From: CALJFL01 sp036961205
Lineage (GTDB): Bacteria > Pseudomonadota > Gammaproteobacteria > Pseudomonadales > Halieaceae
Length of the DNA stretch: 64,000 nt
Assembly: GCA_036961205.1 (NCBI GenBank)
Contig: JBALVI010000002.1
Span: forward strand, 434,001-498,000
Reading direction: 5' to 3'
Shown here: in pieces, positions 52,797 through 62,247 of the stretch
Position numbering within the stretch: position 1 is the stretch's first letter
How the letters are laid out: each line of letters starts with the position of its first letter
Position numbers and translations under genes: made by a program
Notes under the pieces: generated by a model
The model's input: only the letters and a program-made list of their open reading frames with translations
Database searches by the model: none
What the model was told of the DNA's origin: nothing

Positions 52797-53672
52797 CTAC
52801 AGAAGAAGCTCCAACAGAGAGAACACTACAAACCAACAGGCCCCGCTTCGTACCAGTAATGCGCCCAGCTCACGTGCCTCAGCTGCGGCGGCAAGGCCAA
52901 AGTCGCCACCATCGGCGGCATTGGGAACAACACCTATCGCACTGCGACTGACATCACTGAGAATATCGCCAGCGGTAAAGCCTGAACCTGGGAACATTTC
53001 AGCCAACACCTTACGACTGCCTACAAAGTCCCCTGCAAGGGCGAAGGTTAAAGCCAGTAGGCGCGCGGGGAGCCAGTCGGCCAGCGCTATCCAGCGCCTG
53101 GCCATAGCCGGCGAGTTGCCACTGAGCGACAACTGCAGGAGTCGATAGGCCAAGGCGGCCGCGGGACCCAACACCACAAAATAAAACACCACCGCAAACC
53201 AGCGTTGATAACCTTCATAAACCAGGGAGCCGATCAGGCTCTGATGCACCTGTTCGGGAGAAGAGAGGGCTTCCTGCTCGCCATCCACTTCTGCGGAGCC
53301 GGGTGGCTTGGGAGAACAAGATAATTCTGCCTGCAAATACAGCCATGCCGCTTCGAAATCGCCCTGCTGGACGTAATTCGAGTAGCGCTCCACCAGGGTA
53401 GAAAAATCCCTGCGGCCGAAACTATAGTACAAAACAGCAGCGGCTGCGCCAATCCACAACAATCCGAATAGTGTTGACTCAAGGGCGCCCTGCACAACTA
53501 CCACCAGGAGTGCCGGCGCCAGAATCAACAAGGTAAACCCCAGTTCTTGTGACAAACCGCTGCCCCAGACTTTAGCCTGCCAGCCTAAAAACCAACTATC
53601 GTAACGATCGCCACGGCATCCACCCAATACCTGCAGCATGACAACCGCAATAATTAGCGCCAAAAAAGTCAT
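52797..53672 (-). CDS. ampE: AmpE family inner-membrane protein
   Basis: A 291-aa membrane protein with about four transmembrane helices, related to AmpE, which in Enterobacteria sits beside AmpD and has been linked to beta-lactamase signalling, though its enzymatic function is not established. The CobD/CbiB-like fold and segments such as GYQRWFAVVFYFVVLGPAAALAYRL (about 160-185) are typical. It overlaps the ampD stop by four bases. Confidence 0.9.
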   Translation of the reverse strand: MTFLALIIAVVMLQVLGGCRGDRYDSWFLGWQAKVWGSGLSQELGFTLLILAPALLVVVVQGALESTLFGLLWIGAAAAVLYYSFGRRDFSTLVERYSNYVQQGDFEAAWLYLQAELSCSPKPPGSAEVDGEQEALSSPEQVHQSLIGSLVYEGYQRWFAVVFYFVVLGPAAALAYRLLQLSLSGNSPAMARRWIALADWLPARLLALTFALAGDFVGSRKVLAEMFPGSGFTAGDILSDVSRSAIGVVPNAADGGDFGLAAAAEARELGALLVRSGACWFVVFSLLELLL

Positions 53673-54235
53673 TCTACATTTTCCCCCGCCACCAGTGTCG
53701 ACCGGTAGTAGCCCCAGTCAAAAGCAGGCCCGGGATCGGTCTTGCGCCCGGGCGAAATATCACTGTGGCCTACAATACGGTCCGCGTCCAGTTTGCTGTA
53801 GCGTTCGACTAACGCTTTTGACAAGCCTGTCAGCACAACATACTGAGCTTCTGTGTAAGGCTCCTCATCGGTACCCTCCAATTCGACCCCAATGCTAAAA
53901 TCATTGCAGTTGTCACTCCCCAGGTATTCGGAAACACCCGCGTGCCACGCACGCTCATCGCAACTGACAAACTGCAGTAACTCACCGCAGCGCTTGATCA
54001 GCATGTGGGCGGACACCTCCATACCTCTTATTTCTTCGAAGTAGGGGTGCTGCGACCAATCCAGACAGTTACAAAAGAACCGTTCGATACTGTCTCCACC
54101 GTACTCCCCGGGTGGCAGAGAAATATTGTGTATTACCAATAGATCAGGTTCTATAAGCTCAGGACGAGGTCCACAGTTGGGAGACGGCACCCGACGGGCG
54201 CCCTGTACCCAGCCCTCGTGCACTTTGAATTTCAT
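53669..54235 (-). CDS. ampD: 1,6-anhydro-N-acetylmuramoyl-L-alanine amidase
   Basis: Cytoplasmic zinc amidase of cell-wall recycling, 188 aa. Zinc ligands are His36 (VIHNISLPPGEYGG), His157 and Asp167 (VGHSDISPGRKTDPGP). A near-perfect AAGGAGG lies 5 bases before the ATG. It is divergent from nadC and starts the ampD-ampE unit. Confidence 0.94.
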   Translation of the reverse strand: MKFKVHEGWVQGARRVPSPNCGPRPELIEPDLLVIHNISLPPGEYGGDSIERFFCNCLDWSQHPYFEEIRGMEVSAHMLIKRCGELLQFVSCDERAWHAGVSEYLGSDNCNDFSIGVELEGTDEEPYTEAQYVVLTGLSKALVERYSKLDADRIVGHSDISPGRKTDPGPAFDWGYYRSTLVAGENVE

Positions 54236-54339
54236 TGATCCTCCTTAAATCGCGGCTCGACCTCCAGCACAGATTAACAGGCCCCCATCGTAGCTGCTAC
54301 AATCCACTGTCTACTTGGAAACCCCTACCCCAACATACT

Positions 54340-55176
54340 ATGACACAGACGATAAGCTCAGATACCGTTGCCGAAAACGTGCGCGCAGCTTTGGAAGAAG
54401 ACGTTGGCAGCGGTGACATCACCGCCAGCCTTATACCCGCCGAACAGACCGGGCATGCGCAGGTAATAACGCGAGAAGACGGCGTGCTTTGTGGCGTTGC
54501 ATGGGTTAATACCGTATTCGCACAGGTTGATGCGAATATCGAAATCGAATGGTACTGTCAGGACGGCGAACGAATCAGTGCCGGACAGATCCTATTTTCG
54601 GTAAGGGGACCTACTCGGGGCTTATTGACCGGGGAGCGGGCCGCCCTTAACTTTTTACAGCTGCTCTCGGGTACGGCCACCACCTGCCGTCAGTACGCTG
54701 ACCTGGTAGCCGATACCTCAGTCAAATTACTGGATACACGTAAAACCATTCCCGGGTTACGTCATGCTCAGAAGTACGCCGTTTGCGCTGGCGGCTGCTA
54801 TAACCACCGCATCGGTTTGTTTGATGCGTTCCTGATCAAGGAAAATCATATTCTTGGCTGTGGCGGCATTGCAGCAGCCGTACAAGCGGCTAGGGAAATT
54901 GCGCCGGACAAACTGGTGGAAGTGGAAGTGGAAAGTCTGGAAGAGTTGCAGGAGGCTCTCGCCGCCAGCTGTGACCGGGTCATGCTGGATAATTTTTCGC
55001 TGACTGAAATGGAGGCGGCAGTCGCCAAGGTTGAAGGTAGGCTCGAGCTTGAAGCCTCAGGTAATGTCACCACCGACACACTTGTATCCATTGCAAAAAC
55101 CGGGGTGGATTACATTTCCATTGGCGCTTTAACCAAGGACTGTAAGGCTCTGGATCTGTCAATGAGATTGCTTTAG
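54340..55176 (+). CDS. nadC: Nicotinate-nucleotide pyrophosphorylase (carboxylating)
   Basis: Quinolinate phosphoribosyltransferase in de novo NAD synthesis, 278 aa. Conserved segments are DVGSGDIT, GERAALNFLQLLSG, RKTIPGLRHAQKYAV, GGCYNHRIGLFDAFLIKENH and IEVE-like VEVEVE. The ATG at 54340 is preferred to a far upstream in-frame ATG at 54235 that would overlap ampD. The gene is divergent from ampD, an arrangement shared with many gammaproteobacteria. Confidence 0.94.
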   Translation: MTQTISSDTVAENVRAALEEDVGSGDITASLIPAEQTGHAQVITREDGVLCGVAWVNTVFAQVDANIEIEWYCQDGERISAGQILFSVRGPTRGLLTGERAALNFLQLLSGTATTCRQYADLVADTSVKLLDTRKTIPGLRHAQKYAVCAGGCYNHRIGLFDAFLIKENHILGCGGIAAAVQAAREIAPDKLVEVEVESLEELQEALAASCDRVMLDNFSLTEMEAAVAKVEGRLELEASGNVTTDTLVSIAKTGVDYISIGALTKDCKALDLSMRLL

Positions 55177-55197
55177 GGGTTTGTCGTACTTTGCGGA

Positions 55198-55677
55198 TTA
55201 TGACAAGGGCGTTGAACTAACCAATACTCCATTGTTGTCGGCATAGAGATAATCGCCGGGGCTGATGTCAACGCCGCCAAATGATACCGTAATATCGCGC
55301 TGACCAACGCCAAGCTTCTCCGTTTTAACTGGTACCGAACCCAGAGCCTGAACGCCCAGCGCAGTCGCTCCAATCTCATCTACATCGCGGATCACACCAT
55401 AGATCACCAGGCCGGCCCAATCATTGGAGGCAGCCTGCTCGGCCAGCATATCGCCTAGCAGAGCCCTGCGACGTGAACCGCCACCGTCGACGACAATCAC
55501 CCGGCCTTCACCCGCTTCCGATACAGCCTGCTTGACCAGCGAGTTATCCTCATGGCATTTAATGGTCACCACCTGACCGGAGAAGGCTTGCTCGCCGCCA
55601 TAGTTGGTGAACTGGAGCTCTATGGCGCGCGCCTGCGGTGTATTGTCGGATAGATCCGGCGTACTAGGAGTACTCAT
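55198..55677 (-). CDS. rraA: Ribonuclease activity regulator / RraA family protein
   Basis: A 159-aa protein of the RraA trimeric fold. It keeps LQFTNYGGEQAFSGQVVTIKC, VVDGGGSRRRALLGDMLA and GLVIYGVIRDVDEI. E. coli RraA inhibits RNase E; other members are HMG/CHA aldolases, so the role here is not certain. ATG at 55677 follows the acyl-CoA dehydrogenase stop by 8 bases and the two share a strand. Confidence 0.88.
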   Translation of the reverse strand: MSTPSTPDLSDNTPQARAIELQFTNYGGEQAFSGQVVTIKCHEDNSLVKQAVSEAGEGRVIVVDGGGSRRRALLGDMLAEQAASNDWAGLVIYGVIRDVDEIGATALGVQALGSVPVKTEKLGVGQRDITVSFGGVDISPGDYLYADNNGVLVSSTPLS

Positions 55678-55685
55678 ATCAGTTC

Positions 55686-57455
55686 CTACAACCAGTCTAC
55701 GGGGTAGCTCTGCAGAGTGCCCTCGGCATTGCCGATCGAACCCCCATGCCCTGCGCATCGTGGCAGAACGTGCTCAGCGTAAAATACCGCCGTCGCAATT
55801 TTTTGAGGGTAAAACTGCCTGTCACTGCCCGACTCGATCCGAGCATTGGCGACCAGCGCTGAGCGCGCCAGATGCCATCCACCCAGTAAATAGCCCGTCA
55901 TCATCATGTAGTCAAAGGAGGCGCCCAAGGCTACTTCCGGAGACTCTTTAAGCGCCGCCAGGACTTGCCCGGTAGCACGCTGGTGTTGAGCTAGCGCTTC
56001 TGACAGCTGCTGCTGGATAATAGCCAGATCTGTATTCTCAACGGCCCCAAGCTCAACTACCGTGGACGTTACCGCTTCGAGTAATTCAGCCATGGCGCCA
56101 CCATTGTCCCTACCAAGTTTGCGAGACACTAGATCCGCTGCCTGAATACCGTTGGTACCTTCGTAAATTGAGGTAATACGAACGTCGCGCAAATATTGGG
56201 CGGCGCCGGTTTCTTCGATATAACCCATGCCGCCGTGGACCTGCACACCCAGAGATGTGAGTTCCTGCCCGATTTCCGTCAGCCAGCCTTTGATGACCGG
56301 GATCATCAAGTCAACACGAAACTGATGGCTGGCGCTATCAGCCGGGTCGCCATGGTGCGCCAGATCCATGTGCATGGCGTCGGAGTAGGACATCGCCCTG
56401 CCCGCTTCGATTAATGACTTCATGGTTAGCAACATACGTTTTACATCGGGGTGCTGGATAATAGGCACCCCGCCCTGCACTCGATCGCGCGCATAGCCGA
56501 CCGCCTTCTGATATGCGCCCTCCGCAGATCCAAGGCCCTGCAGACCCACCTTGAGTCTGGCTTCATTCATCATGGTGAACATACAAGCGAGACCGCGATT
56601 TTCCTCACCGACCAGATAGCCAATGGCGCCATCGTTGTCGCCAAAAGCCATCACGCAGGTAGGACTGCCATGGATGCCCAGTTTGTGCTCACAGGACACC
56701 GGAAAGACATCATTGCGCTCGCCTAGAGTGCCATCTGGATTAACCAGGAATTTGGGCACCAAAAATAGCGAAATACCTCTACTGCCCTCGGGTGCACCCG
56801 GTAGTTTGGCAAGCACCAGATGAACAATATTGTCAGTGACTTCATGATCACCCCAGGTGATGTAAATTTTCTGACCGCTAACGCGATAGTGATCCCCTTC
56901 TGGCTCCGCTTTTGCCTTTATCACCGCCAGATCTGAGCCGGCACCGGACTCAGTGAGGTTCATGGTGCCGGTCCATTCGCCACTGTGCATTTTCTCAAGA
57001 TAGGTCTGCTTTAGCTCATCACTGCCGTGGGTCGCAATGGCCAGAGCGGCGCCGCTGCTCAGAAAGGGTGCCAGGGCAAACGCCATATTGGCGCCATTCC
57101 ACATCTCGCAACTTGCGGTACCGTAAAGCTCTGGCAAGCCTTGTCCGCCATGCTCAGGTCGGGCGGAGATTCCCACCCAGCCACCGGCACCCATCTGTTT
57201 CAGGGCCGTATCATAGCCAGGGGATATCGTAACTCGACCATCTTTACAGGTCGCTGGTTGCGCATCGCCCACCGGACGCAGGGGCGCAAGCACGTCGCTG
57301 GCAAATTTTGCCGCCTCATCCAAAAGTGCTGTGGTCAGGTCCGGCCCGACACCCATACCTTCGAAACCATCCAGTCCACCCAAGGCTTCCTCCACCTGGA
57401 GTAATTCGTCGATAACGAAGCTCATGTCTTCAAGAGGCGCACGATAATAAGGCAT
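55686..57455 (-). CDS. Acyl-CoA dehydrogenase
   Basis: FAD-dependent enzyme for the first step of beta-oxidation, 589 aa. The FAD-site stretch NLTESGAGSDLAVIKAKA, the WGDHEVTDN loop and the catalytic Glu in SIYEGTNGIQAADL are present. It is of the longer class with an extra C-terminal helical domain (about 470-589). Divergent from a LysR regulator, which probably controls it. Confidence 0.9.
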   Translation of the reverse strand: MPYYRAPLEDMSFVIDELLQVEEALGGLDGFEGMGVGPDLTTALLDEAAKFASDVLAPLRPVGDAQPATCKDGRVTISPGYDTALKQMGAGGWVGISARPEHGGQGLPELYGTASCEMWNGANMAFALAPFLSSGAALAIATHGSDELKQTYLEKMHSGEWTGTMNLTESGAGSDLAVIKAKAEPEGDHYRVSGQKIYITWGDHEVTDNIVHLVLAKLPGAPEGSRGISLFLVPKFLVNPDGTLGERNDVFPVSCEHKLGIHGSPTCVMAFGDNDGAIGYLVGEENRGLACMFTMMNEARLKVGLQGLGSAEGAYQKAVGYARDRVQGGVPIIQHPDVKRMLLTMKSLIEAGRAMSYSDAMHMDLAHHGDPADSASHQFRVDLMIPVIKGWLTEIGQELTSLGVQVHGGMGYIEETGAAQYLRDVRITSIYEGTNGIQAADLVSRKLGRDNGGAMAELLEAVTSTVVELGAVENTDLAIIQQQLSEALAQHQRATGQVLAALKESPEVALGASFDYMMMTGYLLGGWHLARSALVANARIESGSDRQFYPQKIATAVFYAEHVLPRCAGHGGSIGNAEGTLQSYPVDWL

Positions 57456-57493
57456 AAAAAATTCCTGGTTCGATAAACAGTTTTACGGGACGT

Positions 57494-57521
57494 TTGGCAA
57501 TTCTATTGAGCCGAGTATAAT
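57494..57521 (+). promoter_or_regulatory. Sigma70-type promoter for LysR gene
   Basis: TTGGCA at 57494-57499, a 16-base spacer, and a perfect TATAAT at 57516-57521, about 72 bases before the LysR ATG. It lies in the 137-base divergent gap with the acyl-CoA dehydrogenase gene. Confidence 0.6.
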
Positions 57522-57592
57522 TCTCCCAATCGATAGTTTACATTCCCACCATTCACTGCGTGAATGCAATGGTTCGCCGGACGGAGCGCTCA

Positions 57593-58549
57593 ATGAATAT
57601 CAATCGGGTCGACCTTAATCTATTAGTATACCTCGATGCGTTGTTGCGGGAACGCAATGTTACCCAGGCCGCCAATCAGCTCAACCTGTCTCAACCGGCT
57701 ATGAGCAACGGCCTACGGCGACTGCGCGATTTATTTGATGACCCATTGCTGGTGCGCACCTCAGACGGTATGACGCCCACCGAGCGAGCACTAGAGCTGG
57801 AGCCCATAGTCCGCGAAGTGCTGACCAATATCGAAAAAGCGGTACAACCCCGATCAGCCTTTGACGCTTCAGAGGCCCAACGCGTATTTCGCATTATGGC
57901 AAGCGATTACGCCGAATCTACCTTGTTGCCTAGCGTTCTGGGCAAACTACGAACAGAAGCTCCCGGGCTCACCCTGGATATCATGACGCCCAGTGATGTC
58001 AGCTTCCTCGATGTGGAGCGCGGCAAGGTCGACATGGTAATTAATCGCTTTGACGCGATGCCACAGTCCTTCCACCAGATTAACCTGTGGAATGACAGTT
58101 TCTCCTGCCTGATGAGCCCTGAAAATCCGATACTGGAAGACTTCACGCTGGAAAGCTACCTGCAGGCCAAACACGTCTGGGTCAGTAAAACTGGCATGGG
58201 CGTTGGGGTGGGGGTCAATCCGGACGACGTGCAGCGACTGGGCTGGGTGGACGCAGCGATCAATAAACTGGGCAAAAAACGCCAGATCAGGGTCTTTACC
58301 AGACACTACCAGGCTGCGATGACTCTGGCGGAGCAAAATGATCTGATCGTGACTTTGCCGACACGAGCTGCCCAATTGAATAAAGATAATCCGCGACTCG
58401 TACTGCGCGAGCCTCCGCTGGAGATTCCTCCACTGGAGCTTAAAATGGCCTGGAGCCCACTGCTACAGCACAACCCCGCCAACAAATGGCTGCGTAAATT
58501 GATCGTTGATACGGCCAGGGAGATGGATGGACAACCACCGACTGTGTGA
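57593..58549 (+). CDS. LysR-family transcriptional regulator
   Basis: A 318-aa activator/repressor. The N-terminal winged helix-turn-helix is VTQAANQLNLSQPAMSNGLRRLRDLF, then a two-part effector-binding domain. The pattern is close to the NodD/PcpR branch of LysR proteins. The ATG at 57593 has GGAG before it; the frame opens at 57560. It may control the divergent acyl-CoA dehydrogenase gene or glcB downstream. Confidence 0.93.
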   Translation: MNINRVDLNLLVYLDALLRERNVTQAANQLNLSQPAMSNGLRRLRDLFDDPLLVRTSDGMTPTERALELEPIVREVLTNIEKAVQPRSAFDASEAQRVFRIMASDYAESTLLPSVLGKLRTEAPGLTLDIMTPSDVSFLDVERGKVDMVINRFDAMPQSFHQINLWNDSFSCLMSPENPILEDFTLESYLQAKHVWVSKTGMGVGVGVNPDDVQRLGWVDAAINKLGKKRQIRVFTRHYQAAMTLAEQNDLIVTLPTRAAQLNKDNPRLVLREPPLEIPPLELKMAWSPLLQHNPANKWLRKLIVDTAREMDGQPPTV

Positions 58550-58594
58550 TTTGGCTCATTCACCAAAGCAATGCCAATGATAGAATCGATAAAT

Positions 58595-58623
58595 TTGCTA
58601 AATTCCACTGAGCTTCTTAAAAT
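58595..58623 (+). promoter_or_regulatory. Promoter for glcB with overlapping 9-bp direct repeat
   Basis: TTGCTA (58595-58600), a 17-base spacer and TAAAAT (58618-58623). AAATTCCAC occurs at 58600-58608 and again at 58620-58628, exactly 20 bases apart, flanking the -10. The repeat is a good candidate operator. Confidence 0.5.
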
Positions 58624-58683
58624 TCCACAGAATATATTTGGAGCCTTGCGCTCCTCACTCGCGCGCCATTAGAGAGTTTTCGC

Positions 58684-60861
58684 ATGACCAACCGCATTCA
58701 ACAGGGTGGCCTTCAGGTCGCCACCGTTCTCAACACGCTGCTCGAAGAGGACATTCTTCCGGGCACTGGGGTCTCTTCCGATCAATTCTGGACCGGATTT
58801 GAAGGTATCCTTAATGATCTGGTACCCCGCAATCGCGAACTGCTGGCTGTGCGCGAAGCCTTGCAGGCCCAAATAGACAACTGGCACACAGAGCACCCCG
58901 GCGCCGGCTATGACAAGGCCGAATACAAGGCGTTTCTGCAGCAAATCGGCTATCTGCTGCCTGAGGGTGACGATTTCACTATCAGCACGGAAAACGTAGA
59001 CCCGGAAGTTGCCACTCTCGCCGGCCCGCAGCTGGTAGTGCCGGTAATGAATGCTCGCTATGCTCTGAATGCTGCCAACGCGCGCTGGGGTAGTCTTTAC
59101 GATGCACTGTATGGCACCGATGTGATCAGCGAAGACGATGGTGCCGAACGTGCAGGCGCATATAACCCTATTCGCGGTGACAAAGTCATCGCTTTTGCCC
59201 GCGATTTTCTCAATCGGCACTGCCCGCTCGCAGCAGGTGATCACAGTACCGCTACCGCCTACGCCGCAGCTGATGGCGCTCTTCAAGTAACCCTGGCTGA
59301 CGGACAGGTCACCACCCTGAGTGATGCAACGCAGTTCGTCGGTTACACCGGCGAGCAGGAAACCCCAGACAGCATATTGCTCTGCCACAATGGTCTGCAT
59401 ATCGAAATTCAAATAGACGCCTCCAGCCCTATCGGTAGCACCGACAGTGCAGGCGTGAAAGACCTGGTGCTGGAATCTGCACTAACCACCATTCAGGATT
59501 GCGAAGATTCGATTGCTGCGGTTGATGCTGAAGATAAAACCATCGTTTACCGCAATTGGCTGGGATTGATGCGGGGCGACCTCCAGGAGGAATTCCGCAA
59601 GGGCAGCGCTACCCTGATCAGAGAGCTCAACCCGGACCGGGTTTTCAGCTCAGCCGCAGGTGGCGAACTGACACTGCCTGGGCGCAGCCTGATGTTCGTG
59701 CGCAATGTTGGCCATCTGATGACTAACGAGGCGATCCTGGACAAACACGGACAGGAGATTCCCGAGGGCATCATGGACGGCATGTTTACCGCCCTGATCG
59801 CGCTGCATGATCTCAATGGCAAGGGTGAGCGAAGCAACTCTCGTTGCGGCAGTGTTTACATTGTTAAGCCCAAAATGCACGGCCCGGACGAAGTCAGTTT
59901 CACCTGTGACATATTTGATCGCATCGAAGACGTATTGGGCATGAACCGCAATACCCTGAAACTCGGCATTATGGATGAAGAGCGGCGCACCACCGTCAAT
60001 CTCAAGGAGTGCATACGCAGGGCGCAGGAGCGGGTGGTATTTATCAATACCGGCTTTTTGGATCGCACAGGTGATGAAATTCACACCAGCATGGAGGCCG
60101 CTGCTATCACCCCCAAGGGTGCGATGAAGCAGGAACCGTGGATCAACGCCTACGAGGACCGAAATGTGGACACAGGCCTGGCCTGCGGGCTCAAAGGCAA
60201 GGCTCAGATCGGCAAAGGCATGTGGGCCATGCCAGACCGTATGGCGGAGATGCTGGAAGTTAAAATTGGTCACCCACAGGCCGGAGCCAATACCGCTTGG
60301 GTACCATCACCCACGGCCGCCACGCTGCATGTGATTCACTATCACCAAGTCAACGTGGCAGAACGACAGACGGAGATTATGCAACGCGAGCCGGCTTCTC
60401 TGGACGACATACTCAGCATTCCCTTGAAAGGGGCTGAAGGTCTGTCAGCCAATGAGATACAACGGGAATTGGATAATAACGCCCAGGGCATCATGGGCTA
60501 TGTTGTCAGGTGGATTGACCACGGTGTAGGCTGCTCCAAAGTGCCCGACATCAACAACATTGGGCTGATGGAGGATCGCGCTACCCTGCGCATATCCAGC
60601 CAACATATCTGTAATTGGCTGCATCACCGAGTGTGTTCCGAAGCCCAGGTTCGCGAAACACTGGAACGCATGGCGGCGATCGTAGACGGTCAAAACAGCT
60701 CCGATCCCGAATACCGACCCATGGCGCCCAATTTCGGTGACAGCATCGCCTTTCAAGCAGCCTGCGATCTCGTCTTTTTGGGACGTGAGCAGCCCAGCGG
60801 ATACACCGAGCCAGTACTTCACGCTCGCCGCCGCGAAGCCAAGGCAAAATACGGCGCTTGA
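58684..60861 (+). CDS. glcB: Malate synthase G
   Basis: Single-chain malate synthase of 725 aa that condenses glyoxylate and acetyl-CoA in the glyoxylate cycle. It shows VGHLMTNEAILDKHG, the acidic metal site around IMDEERRTTVNLKECI, and AGANTAWVPSPTAATLHVIHYHQV. Family length is about 720. Together with the acyl-CoA dehydrogenase it fits growth on fatty acids or two-carbon compounds; isocitrate lyase is not in the window. Confidence 0.96.
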   Translation: MTNRIQQGGLQVATVLNTLLEEDILPGTGVSSDQFWTGFEGILNDLVPRNRELLAVREALQAQIDNWHTEHPGAGYDKAEYKAFLQQIGYLLPEGDDFTISTENVDPEVATLAGPQLVVPVMNARYALNAANARWGSLYDALYGTDVISEDDGAERAGAYNPIRGDKVIAFARDFLNRHCPLAAGDHSTATAYAAADGALQVTLADGQVTTLSDATQFVGYTGEQETPDSILLCHNGLHIEIQIDASSPIGSTDSAGVKDLVLESALTTIQDCEDSIAAVDAEDKTIVYRNWLGLMRGDLQEEFRKGSATLIRELNPDRVFSSAAGGELTLPGRSLMFVRNVGHLMTNEAILDKHGQEIPEGIMDGMFTALIALHDLNGKGERSNSRCGSVYIVKPKMHGPDEVSFTCDIFDRIEDVLGMNRNTLKLGIMDEERRTTVNLKECIRRAQERVVFINTGFLDRTGDEIHTSMEAAAITPKGAMKQEPWINAYEDRNVDTGLACGLKGKAQIGKGMWAMPDRMAEMLEVKIGHPQAGANTAWVPSPTAATLHVIHYHQVNVAERQTEIMQREPASLDDILSIPLKGAEGLSANEIQRELDNNAQGIMGYVVRWIDHGVGCSKVPDINNIGLMEDRATLRISSQHICNWLHHRVCSEAQVRETLERMAAIVDGQNSSDPEYRPMAPNFGDSIAFQAACDLVFLGREQPSGYTEPVLHARRREAKAKYGA

Positions 60862-60870
60862 TATTACGAG

Positions 60871-60899
60871 GCAGGGCACCGGGAATTCCGACGCCCTGC
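60871..60899. terminator. Bidirectional hairpin between glcB and ald
   Basis: GCAGGGC (60871-60877) and GCCCTGC (60893-60899) form a perfect 7-bp stem with a GC-rich 15-base loop that can itself pair. No strong U-run on either side. It stands between two convergent stop codons (60861 and 60925). Confidence 0.4.
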
Positions 60900-60924
60900 A
60901 CTATCAGCGTAAGTATCAGCTACC

Positions 60925-62064
60925 TTAAGCGCTCTTCTTGAGCTCCTGTGCAGCCAGCGCGACCTGCGCTTCAACATAGTCATAGCCCAGAGCATCGGCC
61001 ACTGCTTCGTAAGTGACCATGCCCGCATGAACATTGAGGCCGTTACGCAAGTGCACATTTTCGCGCAAAGCTAAACCAACGCCCTTGTTAGCCAGCTCCA
61101 GAGCTAACGGCAGAGTTGCGTTGGTCAGCGCCATCGTTGCGGTTCTGGCAACACCACCCGGCATATTCGCGACGCAGTAATGAACAACGTCGTCGACGAT
61201 GTAGGTGGGCTCATGATGGGTCGTCGCTTTCGAGGTTTCGAAACAACCACCCTGATCGATAGCAACATCAACCATCACAGAGCCCGGCTTCATCCGACCG
61301 ACCAACTCGCGGGTAATAAGTTTGGGCGCTGCGGCACCCGGCACAAGGACTGCGCCAATCACCAGATCTGCCTCCAGCGCATTGTGCTCAATGGCGTCAG
61401 AGGTGGAGTAAATAGTCTTCAGGCGTCCACCAAACACCATGTCCAGCTCTTTCAGACGGTCCAACGAGCGGTCTAGCAGCGTTACGTCAGCGCCCATCCC
61501 CATCGCCATACGTGCTGCATTGACACCTACAACACCGCCACCAATTACCAGCACTTTAGCCGGTTCAACACCAGGAACGCCGCCTAACAACATACCGTTA
61601 CCGCCCTGTGCCTTTTCCAGGTTGTGGGCCCCTGCCTGCACCGACATGCGTCCGGCAACTTCACTCATGGGAGCTAACAGGGGTAGGCCACGGCCATCCG
61701 AAGTGACTGTCTCGTAAGCGACACAGGTCGCCCCTGACTCGACCAATAGCGCCGTTTGCTCGGGATCTGGCGCCAGATGAAGGTAGGTGAATAGTATCTG
61801 ACCAGGGCGAAGCATTTTGCACTCAGCAGGCTGCGGCTCCTTAACTTTGATGATCATATCGGCGCGGGCAAAAACATCCTCTGCGAGATCGACAATTTCG
61901 GCCCCGGCTTGCTGGTATTGCTCGTTATCAAAGCCAATAGACTTGCCGCCATCCAGCTGCACCATGACCTGGTGCCCGTTATGCACCAGTTCCTTGACGC
62001 CTCCTGGGGTCAGGCCAATTCGGTACTCGTGATTTTTAATTTCCTTGGGGACGCCAATCAACAT
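60925..62064 (-). CDS. ald: Alanine dehydrogenase
   Basis: NAD-dependent interconversion of alanine and pyruvate, 379 aa from the ATG at 62064. It has GVPKEIKNHEYRIGLTPGGV, the Lys in VKEPQP, the NAD loop GGGVVGVNAARMAMGMG, VAIDQGGC and CVANMPGGVARTAT. Divergent from an Lrp-family gene, an arrangement often seen when that regulator controls ald. Confidence 0.96.
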   Translation of the reverse strand: MLIGVPKEIKNHEYRIGLTPGGVKELVHNGHQVMVQLDGGKSIGFDNEQYQQAGAEIVDLAEDVFARADMIIKVKEPQPAECKMLRPGQILFTYLHLAPDPEQTALLVESGATCVAYETVTSDGRGLPLLAPMSEVAGRMSVQAGAHNLEKAQGGNGMLLGGVPGVEPAKVLVIGGGVVGVNAARMAMGMGADVTLLDRSLDRLKELDMVFGGRLKTIYSTSDAIEHNALEADLVIGAVLVPGAAAPKLITRELVGRMKPGSVMVDVAIDQGGCFETSKATTHHEPTYIVDDVVHYCVANMPGGVARTATMALTNATLPLALELANKGVGLALRENVHLRNGLNVHAGMVTYEAVADALGYDYVEAQVALAAQELKKSA

Positions 62065-62141
62065 GTCAGTTCTCCAGTGCATGAATAATCTGAATCAAGA
62101 ATAGCGGCGGAAAAGTTACTTTTTCGCTGTATTTTCTATCG

Positions 62142-62199
62142 ATTTTTAGTCGATTCAACTATTATTTGAAAAATATTAGTTATATCGTCTATTTTTAGT
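62142..62199. promoter_or_regulatory. AT-rich control region between ald and Lrp gene
   Basis: The 183-base gap 62065-62247 is strongly AT-rich. ATTTTTAGT occurs at 62142-62150 and 62191-62199, 49 bases apart. Lrp/AsnC proteins favour such AT-rich, phased sites. No definite promoter hexamers were assigned. Confidence 0.35.
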
Positions 62200-62247
62200 G
62201 TTTATAGCTAGCCGCATCCGCTAAGCGTAATCGGCAGGAGATAAAAC

